Positions 37,783-48,255 of a stretch of 64,000 nt of DNA are shown piece by piece. Every line of letters begins with the position of its first letter. Position 1 is the first letter of the stretch. Source of the DNA: Bacteroidales bacterium. Lineage in GTDB: Bacteria; Bacteroidota; Bacteroidia; Bacteroidales; VadinHA17. The translations under genes and the position numbers were made by a program. Where the stretch lies: contig JALHSP010000026.1 of NCBI GenBank assembly GCA_022865305.1, positions 124,001-188,000 on the forward strand. The letters are read 5' to 3'. The notes under the pieces are model-generated. The model was not told the DNA's origin, ran no database searches, and saw only the letters and a program-made list of their open reading frames with translations.

Positions 37783-39342
37783 TACTTCATTACTCTCTTA
37801 TTCATCAAATCCATGGTATCGTTTTGAGCCAATTCGGTATCCTTAACCGGCTGCTTAAGCTCTTTAATATCCAGCGATCTGACCATTTTATTAAGATGAT
37901 CGCGGTAAAAAAGAAGATCACCGTTCTCAATCAGAGCAGAGCTGTCGAACTGGCTGGAATATTTTCTGACAAACTCGTTAATGTGCTCTTTTTTTATGCA
38001 CCTGTTATTTGAAAGATATTCACTCATCCTCAGAAGCAGGGGCTGCTGCAGCATCAGTGTCTCTTCAGCTTTGTCATAACCTGCCTGTATCAGCCTTCTT
38101 GCCTCATCATTTAATGTTGAACATGTATCATTCAGAAAAAGATTTGTCTCCGGATCAGTCTGCTGAAAGGAGGCTGGAATATCACCCATACCATGATTCT
38201 TAAGCATGCTGCAGGCAAAATGCGTCGCCTTCCTGATGTCCGATACGGCTCCTGTTGTGACATTTTGATCTTCGAATAAATAAATCCCTGGCAGTCAGAG
38301 TTAGTTGTAACTGAATATATTACTTCAGGGATAGTTCGTAACAATATGGTTGATATTACTGCATGACCGCTCTCATGGACTGCGGTTATTGCCTGCATGT
38401 CATCCTGTTTGCAAACCCTTAGACTCTCAAGTGAAAGATCCAGCTTCTCTGTGAATTGTCGAAAAGAGCGGCCGTGTTCCCTGGGTGGGACAGACACCTT
38501 CATCATATATTATCTGCCTTATAGATTCATGGAAAGTCAGCTTTATACCGAATTCTGCAATCATCTCATTATTAATTTTCTGCAGCTCAATATCGATGAT
38601 CCTGAAGAATGACTTACTGTCCAATGCCGGATAAATAATATGGTTGTTGCCAGGTCTTGATATCTGTTCGCTGCGGAATCTCTCTTTCAGGGCATTCTTT
38701 ATATCAGGTAATGAGATCTTCAGTGATTCCTCGTGAAACTCATCGGCGCTTATGTCCGGATCGAAATTTCGAGTCATCTGGTAAGCTTCATCAAGGTTGC
38801 CGATTATGAACACCATTGCCTTTGTACAATCCAGGTATTTAGCAGATACTGCATTAGCAATGAGCTTTTTAAGGAATTCGATAGTCTGCCAGCCGTTAAG
38901 CTTCAGAAGATGCTCTTTTACTTCACTTAAGAGAGTGAACCGTTCCCTGTAATGCTCATATATTATATCATGATAATATACCGGGACAAACTTTAAATCC
39001 GGATTTGTATGCGGAAGTGTCCGCATTCTGCCATTCCGTCTGTTTAATATCCCATTCTGTTTCGCTAAGGTTAAAGCGGAAGAATCTTTTGTTGTAGCCG
39101 AGCAGATCAACGAGCCTGTGTATAAGTGATGTTTTTCCCACGCCTGTCAGTCCCCAGAGATTTATTATAACCGGCTTCTTCTGCAGTTCCGGGAAATAAT
39201 ACCAGTAGCTGAATGAATCGATCAGATCGTCGATTACTTTATCGATGCCGACAAATTCTTTTTTAAGTTGTATCCTGACGTTCTCAAGGCACTTTTTTTT
39301 AAGAAGGACATTTTCCTTTAAATCTGATGTTATGTTTTTCAT
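37782..39342 (-). pseudogene. AAA+ ATPase with FtsH/M41-like zinc protease domain, decayed
   Basis: Pieces of one gene are spread over several frames. The N terminus starts at 39342 (MKNITSDLKENVLL) and includes Walker A in NLWGLTGVGKTS. After a deletion near 39020 another frame gives TKAMVFIIGNLDEAYQMTRN and a Clp-like C-terminal lobe (FGIKLTFHESIRQII, GTRPLFSTIH). A further frame gives the protease motif AVHESGHAVISTIL (HExxH) and the last frame the helical C terminus (CSTLNDEARRLIQAGYDKAEET). The Walker B part of the ATPase is missing. Intact relatives would be about 650-700 residues. At least three lesions are visible, so it is not functional. Confidence 0.8.
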
Positions 39343-39421
39343 TGGCAATAATTTATTGTTTCGCAATAAATGTATTGCCAGGGGTACGACAAAATATGTC
39401 GTCGTTATTCTTTCTTTTTGC

Positions 39422-39557
39422 ATGTACTCACCCCCCATCCCCCTCTCTACTTCGTAAAGAGGGGGAGCTATCTTGTTGTATAGCAATCAATTCCCCCTCT
39501 TTGCGCAAGCAGAGAGGGGGAAATCCTGAGCGGAGCGAAGAAAGGGGGTGAGTACAT
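39422..39557. repeat. 136-bp element with terminal inverted repeats (MITE-like)
   Basis: The ends are exact 14-bp inverted repeats, ATGTACTCACCCCC and its complement. Inside are further C-rich and G-rich arms (CCCCCTCTCTAC, GAGAGGGGGA) able to fold into nested hairpins. It lies between the decayed protease gene and the WYL regulator. The protein-like frame over it is not a gene. Confidence 0.75.
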
Positions 39558-39599
39558 ATGACTCAAAAAAGTTTATCAGGGGATTGGGGTAACACCCCA

Positions 39600-40508
39600 T
39601 TAAGAGTACTTCTTCAAAGCCTCTGCAAGAGCATCCTTTACCTCTTCCCTTAACCACTCCGGTTTAATAACCTCAATCCTTCCGTTATGCATCAGGATAC
39701 GCTGTAAAAGCTCATAGTTGGGTATGATAATCATGCTTATACGGAATTCATGATCATTATCTTCAATGACTTTATAAGGTAAATGCCACGGAAGGCTTTT
39801 AAAATACTTGCCCTGTTCGGCATAGAAAGAAAGAATTATCTCCTGTTTCTCCTGTCCTTTGAATGCATTGGAAATGCCAATCATATCTGCGAATCGCGCT
39901 GCACAATCGACATCCTCACTCGGAATAAATGTTTTATCCAGTACTCTAAGATCATCAATCCTGTCCAATCCGTAAATCCTGAACTTCTTGATTGACGGAT
40001 TCTCAGCGTAAAGGTACCACCTGCCCTGGAACTCTTTTAGTAAATATGGCCTTACATTCTGCCGGCAAGTCTTTCCGGTCTGATAACTGGTATGTTTGAA
40101 AGTGATTTTCTTATGATTCTTTATTGCAGATAAGAGCTTCTGGATATTATTAAGCCCTTTGAATCCTTCGTATGAATCAAAGGAAATATACTTCAATATT
40201 TCTTTCCCTTTTTTCAATGAATCGATCAGCAACTGTGATGAGACACCAAGTTCAAGAAAATGAAGAATATAATCTGCATTGATACTTTTTTCATAATCTA
40301 TAAAATACCCGTTTTTACTGCTGTCGTAAGTAAGCTCAATCCCAAATTCATCACGTATATCCTCCATATCGCGCTGAAGTGTGCGTGATGATATCTGAAA
40401 TCCCTCATCCTGAAGCATTTCATGGATCTCTTTAAAAGAAGGGAAATTACTATTTCTCACCTTATCAATAATAAGGCTGTACCGTTTTATTGTTCCCTGG
40501 AGTGACAT
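39600..40508 (-). CDS. WYL-domain transcriptional regulator
   Basis: The 302-residue protein has an N-terminal winged helix (SLQGTIKRYSLIIDKVRN, then ISSRTLQRDMEDIRDEFG) and a C-terminal WYL domain (KKITFKHTSYQTGKTCRQNVRPYLLKEFQGRWYLYAE) followed by the WCX extension. WYL regulators often control defence or DNA-damage genes and may sense nucleic-acid ligands. It is next to decayed ATPase genes, so its targets may now be lost. The next gene upstream (DUF4143 ATPase) is on the same strand, 69 nt away. Confidence 0.88.
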   Translation of the reverse strand: MSLQGTIKRYSLIIDKVRNSNFPSFKEIHEMLQDEGFQISSRTLQRDMEDIRDEFGIELTYDSSKNGYFIDYEKSINADYILHFLELGVSSQLLIDSLKKGKEILKYISFDSYEGFKGLNNIQKLLSAIKNHKKITFKHTSYQTGKTCRQNVRPYLLKEFQGRWYLYAENPSIKKFRIYGLDRIDDLRVLDKTFIPSEDVDCAARFADMIGISNAFKGQEKQEIILSFYAEQGKYFKSLPWHLPYKVIEDNDHEFRISMIIIPNYELLQRILMHNGRIEVIKPEWLREEVKDALAEALKKYS

Positions 40509-40577
40509 ATAGTATGCATTAAGTTTATTAATTGATTATCAAATATTAATTCATGGACAATCTACCTGCATAGACAA

Positions 40578-41711
40578 TCATGATAGCCAGTTAAAATAAT
40601 TATCTGGATTAATTACCTTATAACCGGCACCAGGATAAGATTTCGTCCAGGATGCCGGAGGTTTTGATTTTGATGCTGACCATTTGAATTCGAAACCGGA
40701 AAGCGATCCATCTTTCTCTTCAACCCAGTCAATTTTCTGCTGGTCATAGGTCCTCCAGAAAAAGTTATTTGCCTGTTTACGATTATATTGCTGATATTTT
40801 AATCGTTCAGAGATTATATAGTTTTCCCATAGCTGCCCTGTATCGTTTCTCAATTCGATATTATTAAAATTGGCAATAATTGCATTGAGTATTCCATTAT
40901 CGGAAAAATACCATTTTGAGCTTTTTGATATCTCTTTTCTCAGATTACGACTGAAGCCTTCGACCTTAAAGAGGATATAAACTTTTGAAAGAAGGTCAAG
41001 GTACTTTTCGACTGTGTTCTTGCTCATCGATAGTTGAGTTCCCAGCTCATTGTTAGATACCGGGCTGCCTGTCTGATGAGCAATGAGCCGCAGCAGGTTG
41101 AATATTTTGGATGAATGTTTAATGTTCTCGAAAACAAGAATATCGCGAAGAAGATATGAACTTACCAGCTCGTTCAGATATTCCTTCTTTTCCGGGGCAT
41201 CGGGTATATGCAATAACTCCGGGTAATTTCCATATATGAGCCGCTGCTTAAGCCTGTCTGCTCTTTCAACCGGAGTCTCGATCAGAGAGTATTCTCTTTC
41301 TGACAATGGGAACAATGTAAATGAGTATTTTCTTCCTGTCAGAGGCTCTCCTGTCATATTCCCTAAATCGAAAGCAGAAGAACCTGTAACGATTATCCTT
41401 ATGCCCGGAAGTTCATCAACCATCAGCTTCAGGACCGTTCCTATTTCAGGTATCTTTTGCGCCTCATCAATTACAAGCATATTTTTTGAACCCATAAGCT
41501 GCCTGTAATTCTCGGCAGATCGCTTTGAAAGAATTACATGGGTATTAATATCTTCACCATTTAAAAACAGATGAGGAACATTCAGATTCTTTATGATCTC
41601 CTTCAGCAGGATTGTTTTACCCACGCGGCGGGCTCCGTTTATGATAATTACTTTGCCCGGTTTTATCTTTCCGCTTAAAAGATGAAGCAATTCTCTATCT
41701 ATAATATTCAT
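40578..41711 (-). CDS. AAA ATPase with DUF4143 domain
   Basis: This 377-residue ATPase has Walker A GARRVGKT near residue 26 and Walker B NMLVIDEAQKIPEIG. A sensor region IRIIVTGSSAFDLG and a C-terminal DUF4143 region (NYISERLKYQQYNR, NNFFWRTYDQQKIDWVEE) follow. The last part has a DxxxxxFE-like endonuclease-fold core. Proteins of this family are common in Bacteroidota and archaea; their function is not established. It reads as intact. It is divergent from the PLD-HerA pseudogene. Confidence 0.88.
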   Translation of the reverse strand: MNIIDRELLHLLSGKIKPGKVIIINGARRVGKTILLKEIIKNLNVPHLFLNGEDINTHVILSKRSAENYRQLMGSKNMLVIDEAQKIPEIGTVLKLMVDELPGIRIIVTGSSAFDLGNMTGEPLTGRKYSFTLFPLSEREYSLIETPVERADRLKQRLIYGNYPELLHIPDAPEKKEYLNELVSSYLLRDILVFENIKHSSKIFNLLRLIAHQTGSPVSNNELGTQLSMSKNTVEKYLDLLSKVYILFKVEGFSRNLRKEISKSSKWYFSDNGILNAIIANFNNIELRNDTGQLWENYIISERLKYQQYNRKQANNFFWRTYDQQKIDWVEEKDGSLSGFEFKWSASKSKPPASWTKSYPGAGYKVINPDNYFNWLS

Positions 41712-41857
41712 AATTATGTCAATTAATTGACCAAATTAAGCTAAATTAAGTCAATAAGCAAACTTTATTCGGTTTTTTTGCCAGTCAGAAAATTAGTATT
41801 TTGGTTAACTTATTACACTTAACGCTTAACGCTAAACCTTTTAAACTTATTCAAATC

Positions 41858-43856
41858 ATGCCTTACTCTATTCAAACTAATGAAACCAACCTGTCAAAGA
41901 TACAGTCGGAGTTTTCCAAAGCTAAAAATGCGATACTCATCTGTTCCCCATGGATAACCTCAGGAATGTTACGACAGGTTTTGTCGAAGAGCACACTGGA
42001 AAAGATTTCAAAAGGAAAATTAAATCTCCGAGTAGTGATCCTTCGCTTAGGTGCCATAGTTGATATGAAAATAACCGACCCGGATGTATTTCAGATTCTT
42101 GAAGAGCTGGAAAACAATGTCGAATTAAGATATCACAGGTCGTTGCATGCAAAAATGTATGTTGTTGACAGGCGATGGGCCATGGTTGGTTCATTTAACC
42201 TTACCGGGGGTGGATTCGGAACTGAAGATTATCCCGGCTCAAATCCCGAGGCAGGATTTGAGTTTACCGACCAGGCTGCTGTAACCCAGGCTGCCGGCAG
42301 GTTCAATGATATCTGGAATGATCCGGATACACATACTTTTAGTCCCGGCCTCCTTGGATTTGTACTTTCACCTTCAACGAGCGCAGAATTCTCTGTTATA
42401 GGAGTAAAAACTCTGGAGCTGAACATGTTTGTACAGGTAAGATCTGGCGAGGACACAATTATTATAGGCCAGATCATCAGCTCTGAGAAGAGGGATTTAA
42501 ATTATTTCGATACGGATCTGAATGTCCCGGATTTCAGGATGAGGAGGGAGCTCTCCGAATCATTCGGGAGAGATAATCTTGGCGGCATGGCCAAAGCTCT
42601 TGCAACTCTGCCGCGAGAGTCGTTCCAGATAAAAGTGGCAAGGGTCCAGGTACTGAACCAGGTAAAGATCAGGGATGATAAAGGTAAAATTTTGGTTGAA
42701 GAGCTGACATTTAACGCTGTACCACCTGATGTTACATCGGAGGTTCATAAAGCTGACAGTACAATTCTCGGGCAGATCTATAATGCAAAGAAGTTTGCTC
42801 CTGCCTGGCTTTTTGCCAATCGTGAGGTTGAAGCAGGCTTTGATCCTGTTGAGCTTACCACAAAGCATTTTTCGGTGTTTGGATCGACAGGCAGCGAATA
42901 TAAAGCAAGGCTTGTAAGGGATATTGATGATCTGATTGATGCATGCGATCTGAAATTCAGCAAACGGGAAGAGAAAAACCTGGTTGAAAGAATTCTTGAC
43001 AGGGCAGTAAAAGGGAACGTAAAAAATAAACAGTTTCTTGATGAATTGAAAAAGGAAGCCTTGAAAGTATCAAATAGTTCACAAATTAATCTGGATTCAG
43101 AAATAAAGAGAATTGTAAGAGAGGCTGAAAAAGGATTTTATGCTTATCTCAGTGAATTTGAGGCAATAGCAAAAAAAATATATGAAAATAAGATTGGTGA
43201 TGGCAGTTTGAACACTGATATTTTACGTGACCTTTATCCTGGTATTACTCCGACTGAAGCAAAAGAGAGGTTTATCATGGATACGCTTAAAGATCTGTAC
43301 AGAAAGCTATCTCCGCGGGCACAAAAGATCTTAAAAGACCAGGTGATAAATAAAAATGTCTATAAGAAGATCGAGAACTATTTTGAGAGTGATATAAGGC
43401 TGATTTCCGAGGAGACGCTTGAGACAATCGGAGACGCAATCGGTTCCGGTAAAATGACAATTGAGCAGCTTGATATTGTGAATAAAATGGACAAGGCAAA
43501 GGTTTACAGGATTGACCTTTCCGGAATTCATGAAGAAGATATCAGGCAATCTGTTACTGCAAGTGTTTTGACACAGATATTTAACTCGAAGAAAGAGAAT
43601 AGTAAAGGCGAAAGGGATACTGTGTTCGTTATTGAGGAAGCACATAATTTTGCTCCTGAAGGTGGCGGGAAGAACAATCCGGCAGGAAGGATCTTGAGGA
43701 AAATAGCTTCTGAAGGGCGGAAGTTCAATCAGGGAAGTTGTTGAAGGAGTAAGTGAGGAGGCAGTAAGCCAGCTTCCAAGGTTTGAAACAGGGCAGGCTA
43801 TCTTCTCAGGAGTAGCGATTGGGAAGCCGGTGATAGTGAAGGGGAAGAAGATGTGA
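41858..43856 (+). pseudogene. PLD-like nuclease fused to HerA-type helicase, broken
   Basis: The start at 41858 (MPYSIQTNETNL) is more likely than 41801. The N terminus is a phospholipase-D-like module with one HKD motif (LHAKMYVVD, then GSFNLTGGG). A HerA/FtsK-type ATPase follows. Its Walker A is cut: KHFSVFGSTGS is followed by EYKARLV instead of GKS/T, so the nucleotide-binding Lys is gone. Walker B is kept (VFVIEEAHNFAPE). At 43733 the frame shifts and about 40 residues (sensor and Arg-finger region) are lost. The true C terminus continues in another frame (REVVEGVSEEAVSQLP, to 43856). It was probably a defence or repair helicase-nuclease. Confidence 0.82.
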
Positions 43857-44105
43857 ATACTATTACTCAATACTAAATTCAAAAAAAATATTTAATAAAC
43901 ACAAGAATAAAATTAGGATCCCGGACGCATTGAATTCTAATGTTATGACGAACTTCAGACTTTATACAGACTTACAATTAAAATTTAACTCATCTATATT
44001 CGATCTGATTTCTGGTGATAAAGAAACAAAACAAACCTGGAAAGACCAGTAGCCTTGACCATAGTTGGTCGGGTCACATTGACCACCAAAAACCGGAGTT
44101 AAGTA
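43857..44105. other. Intergenic stretch before the dispersed repeat
   Basis: About 250 nt with no gene. It contains GGTCGGGTCACATTGACC-type inverted segments next to the repeat at 44106 and may be the remains of an inserted element. Confidence 0.4.
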
Positions 44106-44158
44106 CTTGTTGTTTAGTTATATATGTTAAATGAAATTTGACCGGCCAAATGTGGTCA
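44106..44158. repeat. Dispersed repeat, copy B (inverted relative to copy A)
   Basis: On the minus strand this reads TGACCACATTTGGCCGGTC, a spacer, then ATAACTAAACAACAAG. It matches copy A at 28686-28738 at both ends with the same total length of 53 nt. The central spacer is less conserved. Confidence 0.6.
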
Positions 44159-44180
44159 ATACGCCCGGCTTTTGCACTTC

Positions 44181-46568
44181 CTACTCATATTTTAGAATAT
44201 CGACAGGATTTGAGTTGGCAGCTTTAAGTGTTTGAGAAAGAACTGTCAAAATTCCTATTATAAACACAATTATAATGCCGGTGAAGAGAGTACCTGCACC
44301 AAATGTAACATGGAAAGCAAGAAACTTAAGCCATGCTGAGTTTATTAAATATGCCAGTGGAGCTCCTATAGCAGCAGCAATTATCAGCATTATAATGAAT
44401 GTCCGGCCGATGAGCAGTGCAACACTTTGTGATTGCGAACCAAAAACCTTTCTGACGCCAACTTCCTTCAGCCTTGTCTGAATGCTATAAGTTGCCATCC
44501 CAAAAAGTCCAAGACATGCCACAACAACTGCCAGTATTGTTGCAAAGCCGACTGTATATAAAACATCTCCAAATATGCCATAGTAATCTTTTATCTCATA
44601 CTCAAGGAATGAACCCTCAAGATCATGATATGGATCAATTGAAGTCCAGACACCCCTAAATTTAGCTAAGGTGGCCTCCCTGTCCGGTGAATTGATCCTG
44701 AGAACTGCAATTCTGTATTGCTCAGGATTCATCCTGAGGATGAGCGGTTTAAGAGGCAGAAACAGCGCAACATATTTATAATTCTCAACCACACCTATGA
44801 CCCTGACTGGCAGAGTATCATAAATTAATATGTTTTGCCCTACCGCATCCTGAAGAGATTTAAATTTAAAATACTCAACTGCCTTTCTGTTTATAACTAC
44901 TAAATTAGCATTCGCGGCCGGATCATTTGGAAAATCTTCACCGGCAATAATTTTTATCCCCATAGTATTGAGATAATTTGGATCGACAGAAAAATAGGCA
45001 GCATCGTATGATTCATCTTCAGGCTTTATTTTTATGCCAGTACTCCAATAATTGCCAATCCCCGGAATATGCGATCCGGCCGAAATTGAGGCAACTTCCG
45101 GCAACTGGCTAAATTTATCCTTAACTTTAGAAAACTGCTGACCATTAAGCCGGATATTATAGACAACATCCCGGTCAAACCCAAGCTCACTATTTAACAT
45201 AAAGCTCATCTGTCTGTACAACAGGATAATTGATATTATAAAGATAATTGAGAAAGCATACTGGGCCACAAGGAGTATTTTTCTGAAGGTAACTCTCTTT
45301 AATAACCTGATGTTTGAAGAGGCTTTAAATACTTTAACAGGATTCAGAGATGATACATATATTGCAGGAATAAGACCGGCAAGTAGCCCGGTAGTAACGG
45401 CAAAGATGAAGTAGGCTAAGTAACTTGTAAGATTCTGATGCGGATCAATCCTGAGAATTGTCATAAATTTCATTCCTGAAAATGCAGGAACAAGTAATTG
45501 AAGAATTATAAATGCAAAGAAAAGCGAGATCAATGCAAGGATAACTGCTTCTGTCAGAATCTGTGAGACAAGCTGACCTCTTGACGCTCCAAAGGATTTT
45601 CGTATTCCATATTCTTTTGCCCTCATGAGAGATCGTGCAATTGAAAGGCTTGTATAATTGAATGCAGCCGATAGCATAATTATAATAGCTAGTCCTGCAA
45701 AGAAGATTACAAATTCTTTTGGCAGGAACATACCGACTTCATTTGCAAGCAATGGCCCTGGAACGATCCTGGAAATAGGAGTACTGTAAAATGAGATATT
45801 TACCTTTCCATTTTCATGATATTTTAGTTTACCTGTTTTTACCAGGGCTGTGTCAAGATCACTTTGTCTGGCGTTGGCATTAAGCAATATATAGACAAAG
45901 CTTGAACCAAATTCTTCCCAGTTATCAGTAATATTCCCTATCTTATTTTCTTTTTCCAAAGCCAGAAGCGTTGCTGCCGATATCAATGCTTCAAACTGAA
46001 TATGAGATTTTTGTTCCATATCTGGAATGACACCGGTCACTGTTAAATTACCATATCTCTCGAAAATTATTATTTTTCCAATGGGGTCATTATCACCAAA
46101 AAATTTGTTAGCTACCTCCTCTGTTAAAACTATTGAATATGGCTCATCAAGAGGTTTTGATGCTAAGCTGTTCTTTAGTTTGAAATCAAAAAGATTGAAA
46201 AATGAAGGAGTTGCAAAGAAACCTGAAACTTGAAATCTTTTTTCATCGCAGATACCTTCACCATTAAAATTATTCAGAGCAACAACATTCTCAACAAAAG
46301 GATAATTATCTTTCAACTCCTTTGCCAGTGGCCAGGTTGTAGATGCGTATTTACTTATCGCTATCTTACTTAGATTATCTTTCGATTGGATTCTGAAAAT
46401 TCGGTCGCGGTTCTTATGAAAGTTATCATAAGAAAGCTGATCCTGGACTACTAAAATAATAAGCATGCATACGGCCAAACTTATTGATAGTCCGAAAATA
46501 TTGATTATGGAAAAGTTACTGTGTTTCAATATATTCCTGAATGCTGTAAGAAAGTAATTTTTTATCAT
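44181..46568 (-). CDS. MacB/FtsX-type ABC transporter permease
   Basis: The start is put at 46568 (MIKNYFLTAFRNILKHSNFS), the usual opening of this Bacteroidota family; an ATG 27 nt upstream is possible. The 795-residue protein has an N-terminal helix, a long MacB-type periplasmic domain (about 45-240), three helices with an FtsX motif (IIMLSAAFNYTSLSIARSLMRAKEYGIRKSFGASR), a second periplasmic domain, and a second FtsX block (YSIQTRLKEVGVRKVFGSQ). Such double permeases work with a separate ATPase in export or stress sensing. No ATPase gene is adjacent, so its partner is elsewhere. Confidence 0.92.
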   Translation of the reverse strand: MIKNYFLTAFRNILKHSNFSIINIFGLSISLAVCMLIILVVQDQLSYDNFHKNRDRIFRIQSKDNLSKIAISKYASTTWPLAKELKDNYPFVENVVALNNFNGEGICDEKRFQVSGFFATPSFFNLFDFKLKNSLASKPLDEPYSIVLTEEVANKFFGDNDPIGKIIIFERYGNLTVTGVIPDMEQKSHIQFEALISAATLLALEKENKIGNITDNWEEFGSSFVYILLNANARQSDLDTALVKTGKLKYHENGKVNISFYSTPISRIVPGPLLANEVGMFLPKEFVIFFAGLAIIIMLSAAFNYTSLSIARSLMRAKEYGIRKSFGASRGQLVSQILTEAVILALISLFFAFIILQLLVPAFSGMKFMTILRIDPHQNLTSYLAYFIFAVTTGLLAGLIPAIYVSSLNPVKVFKASSNIRLLKRVTFRKILLVAQYAFSIIFIISIILLYRQMSFMLNSELGFDRDVVYNIRLNGQQFSKVKDKFSQLPEVASISAGSHIPGIGNYWSTGIKIKPEDESYDAAYFSVDPNYLNTMGIKIIAGEDFPNDPAANANLVVINRKAVEYFKFKSLQDAVGQNILIYDTLPVRVIGVVENYKYVALFLPLKPLILRMNPEQYRIAVLRINSPDREATLAKFRGVWTSIDPYHDLEGSFLEYEIKDYYGIFGDVLYTVGFATILAVVVACLGLFGMATYSIQTRLKEVGVRKVFGSQSQSVALLIGRTFIIMLIIAAAIGAPLAYLINSAWLKFLAFHVTFGAGTLFTGIIIVFIIGILTVLSQTLKAANSNPVDILKYE

Positions 46569-46740
46569 GGTAATCAGGGTTTTTATATTTTTCAATCAAA
46601 TATTAATACTAAGAAAACCAGTCCGGGTTACATTCCTTCAGCCTGTAACCATTGTATTAAAGACGGACATGTTCGCACAATTGCTGCTTATCATTTATTT
46701 TGTTCCATCCTTTCGCTGAAATAATTTTTTGGTTCCCGAA

Positions 46741-46766
46741 GGATCAATGATCTGCGGGATTTTGTA
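46741..46766. repeat. Partial copy of the composite repeat (GGATCAATGATC unit)
   Basis: The first unit of the composite repeat is present without the second unit. It contains a GATC-AAT-GATC hairpin core followed by TGCGGGATTTTGTA. Confidence 0.6.
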
Positions 46767-46839
46767 ACATGCAAAAAATCAAACAAATACACGTCTGTGG
46801 TTTTTAAGTCTGTTCAACGGATTGGTTACTTATTGATAT

Positions 46840-48255
46840 CTATTTTGTCGTTTTTCCGAATAAAGTCCATACCTGCCCTGGCATGTCTCTGAGGAATTCT
46901 TTCTGAAAATCAAATTTGGGATGAGAGTCAAGGAAGCTCTTTGCATTAAAAGGCTGACCGCAGGGGTGTCCGATAATTGCCCAGAGCTGCATGTTTTTAG
47001 CAAGATTGCTGTCAGTAGCTTTTGCCTGGACAGCACCAGCCGGGAAATATGCTGCTGGCCAGCTTATTCCATCGGTCCCTGCTTCGTCTTCATCCAGATG
47101 GCCACAGAGTGAAAAGCGGCCAGCTTTTTCCTGTTTACGCAGCATATCGTAATGGTCGCTCATAAAGACTTTTGCCGATTCAATATTTATCTTTCCCTTA
47201 TATTCCTTCATTAATACATCCCATCTGAGACGACGCATATTTGGTGATTCATCTTGTGATGAAGGATCAAAAGATGTCTCTTCTTTAATAAGTTTTTCGT
47301 TTACCGGAAAATTTGCTCCCACAAAAAATCCATCTTTTGTCCGTTCAAGGAACTGATTTTTCAGCCCAAGCTCAAGCCGTGCAATCTCTCCGGTTTTATT
47401 GTCCGCTATCAGCCAGTCATTTGCATATCCACCATTGTTTTTGTCTTCCATTATTGCGACCCATTCATCGATTGATGATGAGTATTGAATTGCCTTACGG
47501 GCCCGGATAAATTCAGCCACCCCTGTTGAGTCGAATCCCTTAAATAATGAAATTGTAGTTTCTGTAACAATTAATCCGGCGCTGTTGATATTGAAATCAT
47601 CACCGCTGTGAATAAATCCCGGGAGTGCATCCATAATTATTCTGTTACCTTTTTCGGGGACAATATCCATAATAATATTCCATCTTTCGCCTATTACATA
47701 TTCACTCCAGTTATTATGTGCTATTACTATTTTCCCGTCAGTTGTCCACGAACCTGTGGCAGCAATTGCACTGCAATGATCTGGCGGGGACGGATTATCC
47801 TGATTTTCAAGCCACGGAACATAATAGCCTGCCATTTCAAGGATTGAATTCATGGCGACCACATCTTTTGTGTCAATTGTATCTTCACCAAGCTTTGCAT
47901 TTACTCCTGCTGAGATGCCATTTATTTCTTCACGGTACTCTGCAGGTATTTTTGGCCAGAACATTTTGTATGACTCATTCCTGTAGAAATCCCAGCTCTT
48001 ACCGGTAGTCTTTTCATTCAGCATTTCCATCGCGCCCCGCAGATCAATTATCTCATTGGCAAGAAGATATCCATGCTGATAACCAATAACTTCTGGCGCT
48101 CCTTCAAGATGTATTATAATCCATCCATTTTTCTCACTTCGGGTAGCATTTGCTAAAATCTGTTCATGGGAGAGAGCTGTCTTTTTGGAAGAAGAGCTAT
48201 TACAGCTTATCAGCATAGATAAGATTACCAGAGCTGACAGAAAGAGTCTATTCAT
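46840..48255 (-). CDS. C45/phospholipase-B-like Ntn hydrolase lipoprotein
   Basis: The 471-residue lipoprotein (Cys18 after SMLIS) belongs to the C45/phospholipase-B-like group of N-terminal-nucleophile amide hydrolases. The likely nucleophile is Cys161 in PPDHCSAIAATGSWT, which becomes N-terminal after self-cleavage. The supporting phrases IVIAHNNWSEY and IHSGDDFNINSAGLIVTET are typical. Early residues (VIGYQHGYLLANEI) match the family prodomain. It probably cleaves acyl amides or peptides outside the cytoplasm; the substrate is unknown. It stands alone between repeats. Confidence 0.82.
   Translation of the reverse strand: MNRLFLSALVILSMLISCNSSSSKKTALSHEQILANATRSEKNGWIIIHLEGAPEVIGYQHGYLLANEIIDLRGAMEMLNEKTTGKSWDFYRNESYKMFWPKIPAEYREEINGISAGVNAKLGEDTIDTKDVVAMNSILEMAGYYVPWLENQDNPSPPDHCSAIAATGSWTTDGKIVIAHNNWSEYVIGERWNIIMDIVPEKGNRIIMDALPGFIHSGDDFNINSAGLIVTETTISLFKGFDSTGVAEFIRARKAIQYSSSIDEWVAIMEDKNNGGYANDWLIADNKTGEIARLELGLKNQFLERTKDGFFVGANFPVNEKLIKEETSFDPSSQDESPNMRRLRWDVLMKEYKGKINIESAKVFMSDHYDMLRKQEKAGRFSLCGHLDEDEAGTDGISWPAAYFPAGAVQAKATDSNLAKNMQLWAIIGHPCGQPFNAKSFLDSHPKFDFQKEFLRDMPGQVWTLFGKTTK

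Noticed and set aside
39343-39486. N-terminal extension of the AAA+ pseudogene to 39486
   Set aside because: It reads through the MITE-like repeat; the natural start is at 39342.
39422-39557. CRISPR-like appearance of C-rich and G-rich blocks
   Set aside because: There are only inverted arms, no regular direct repeats with spacers.
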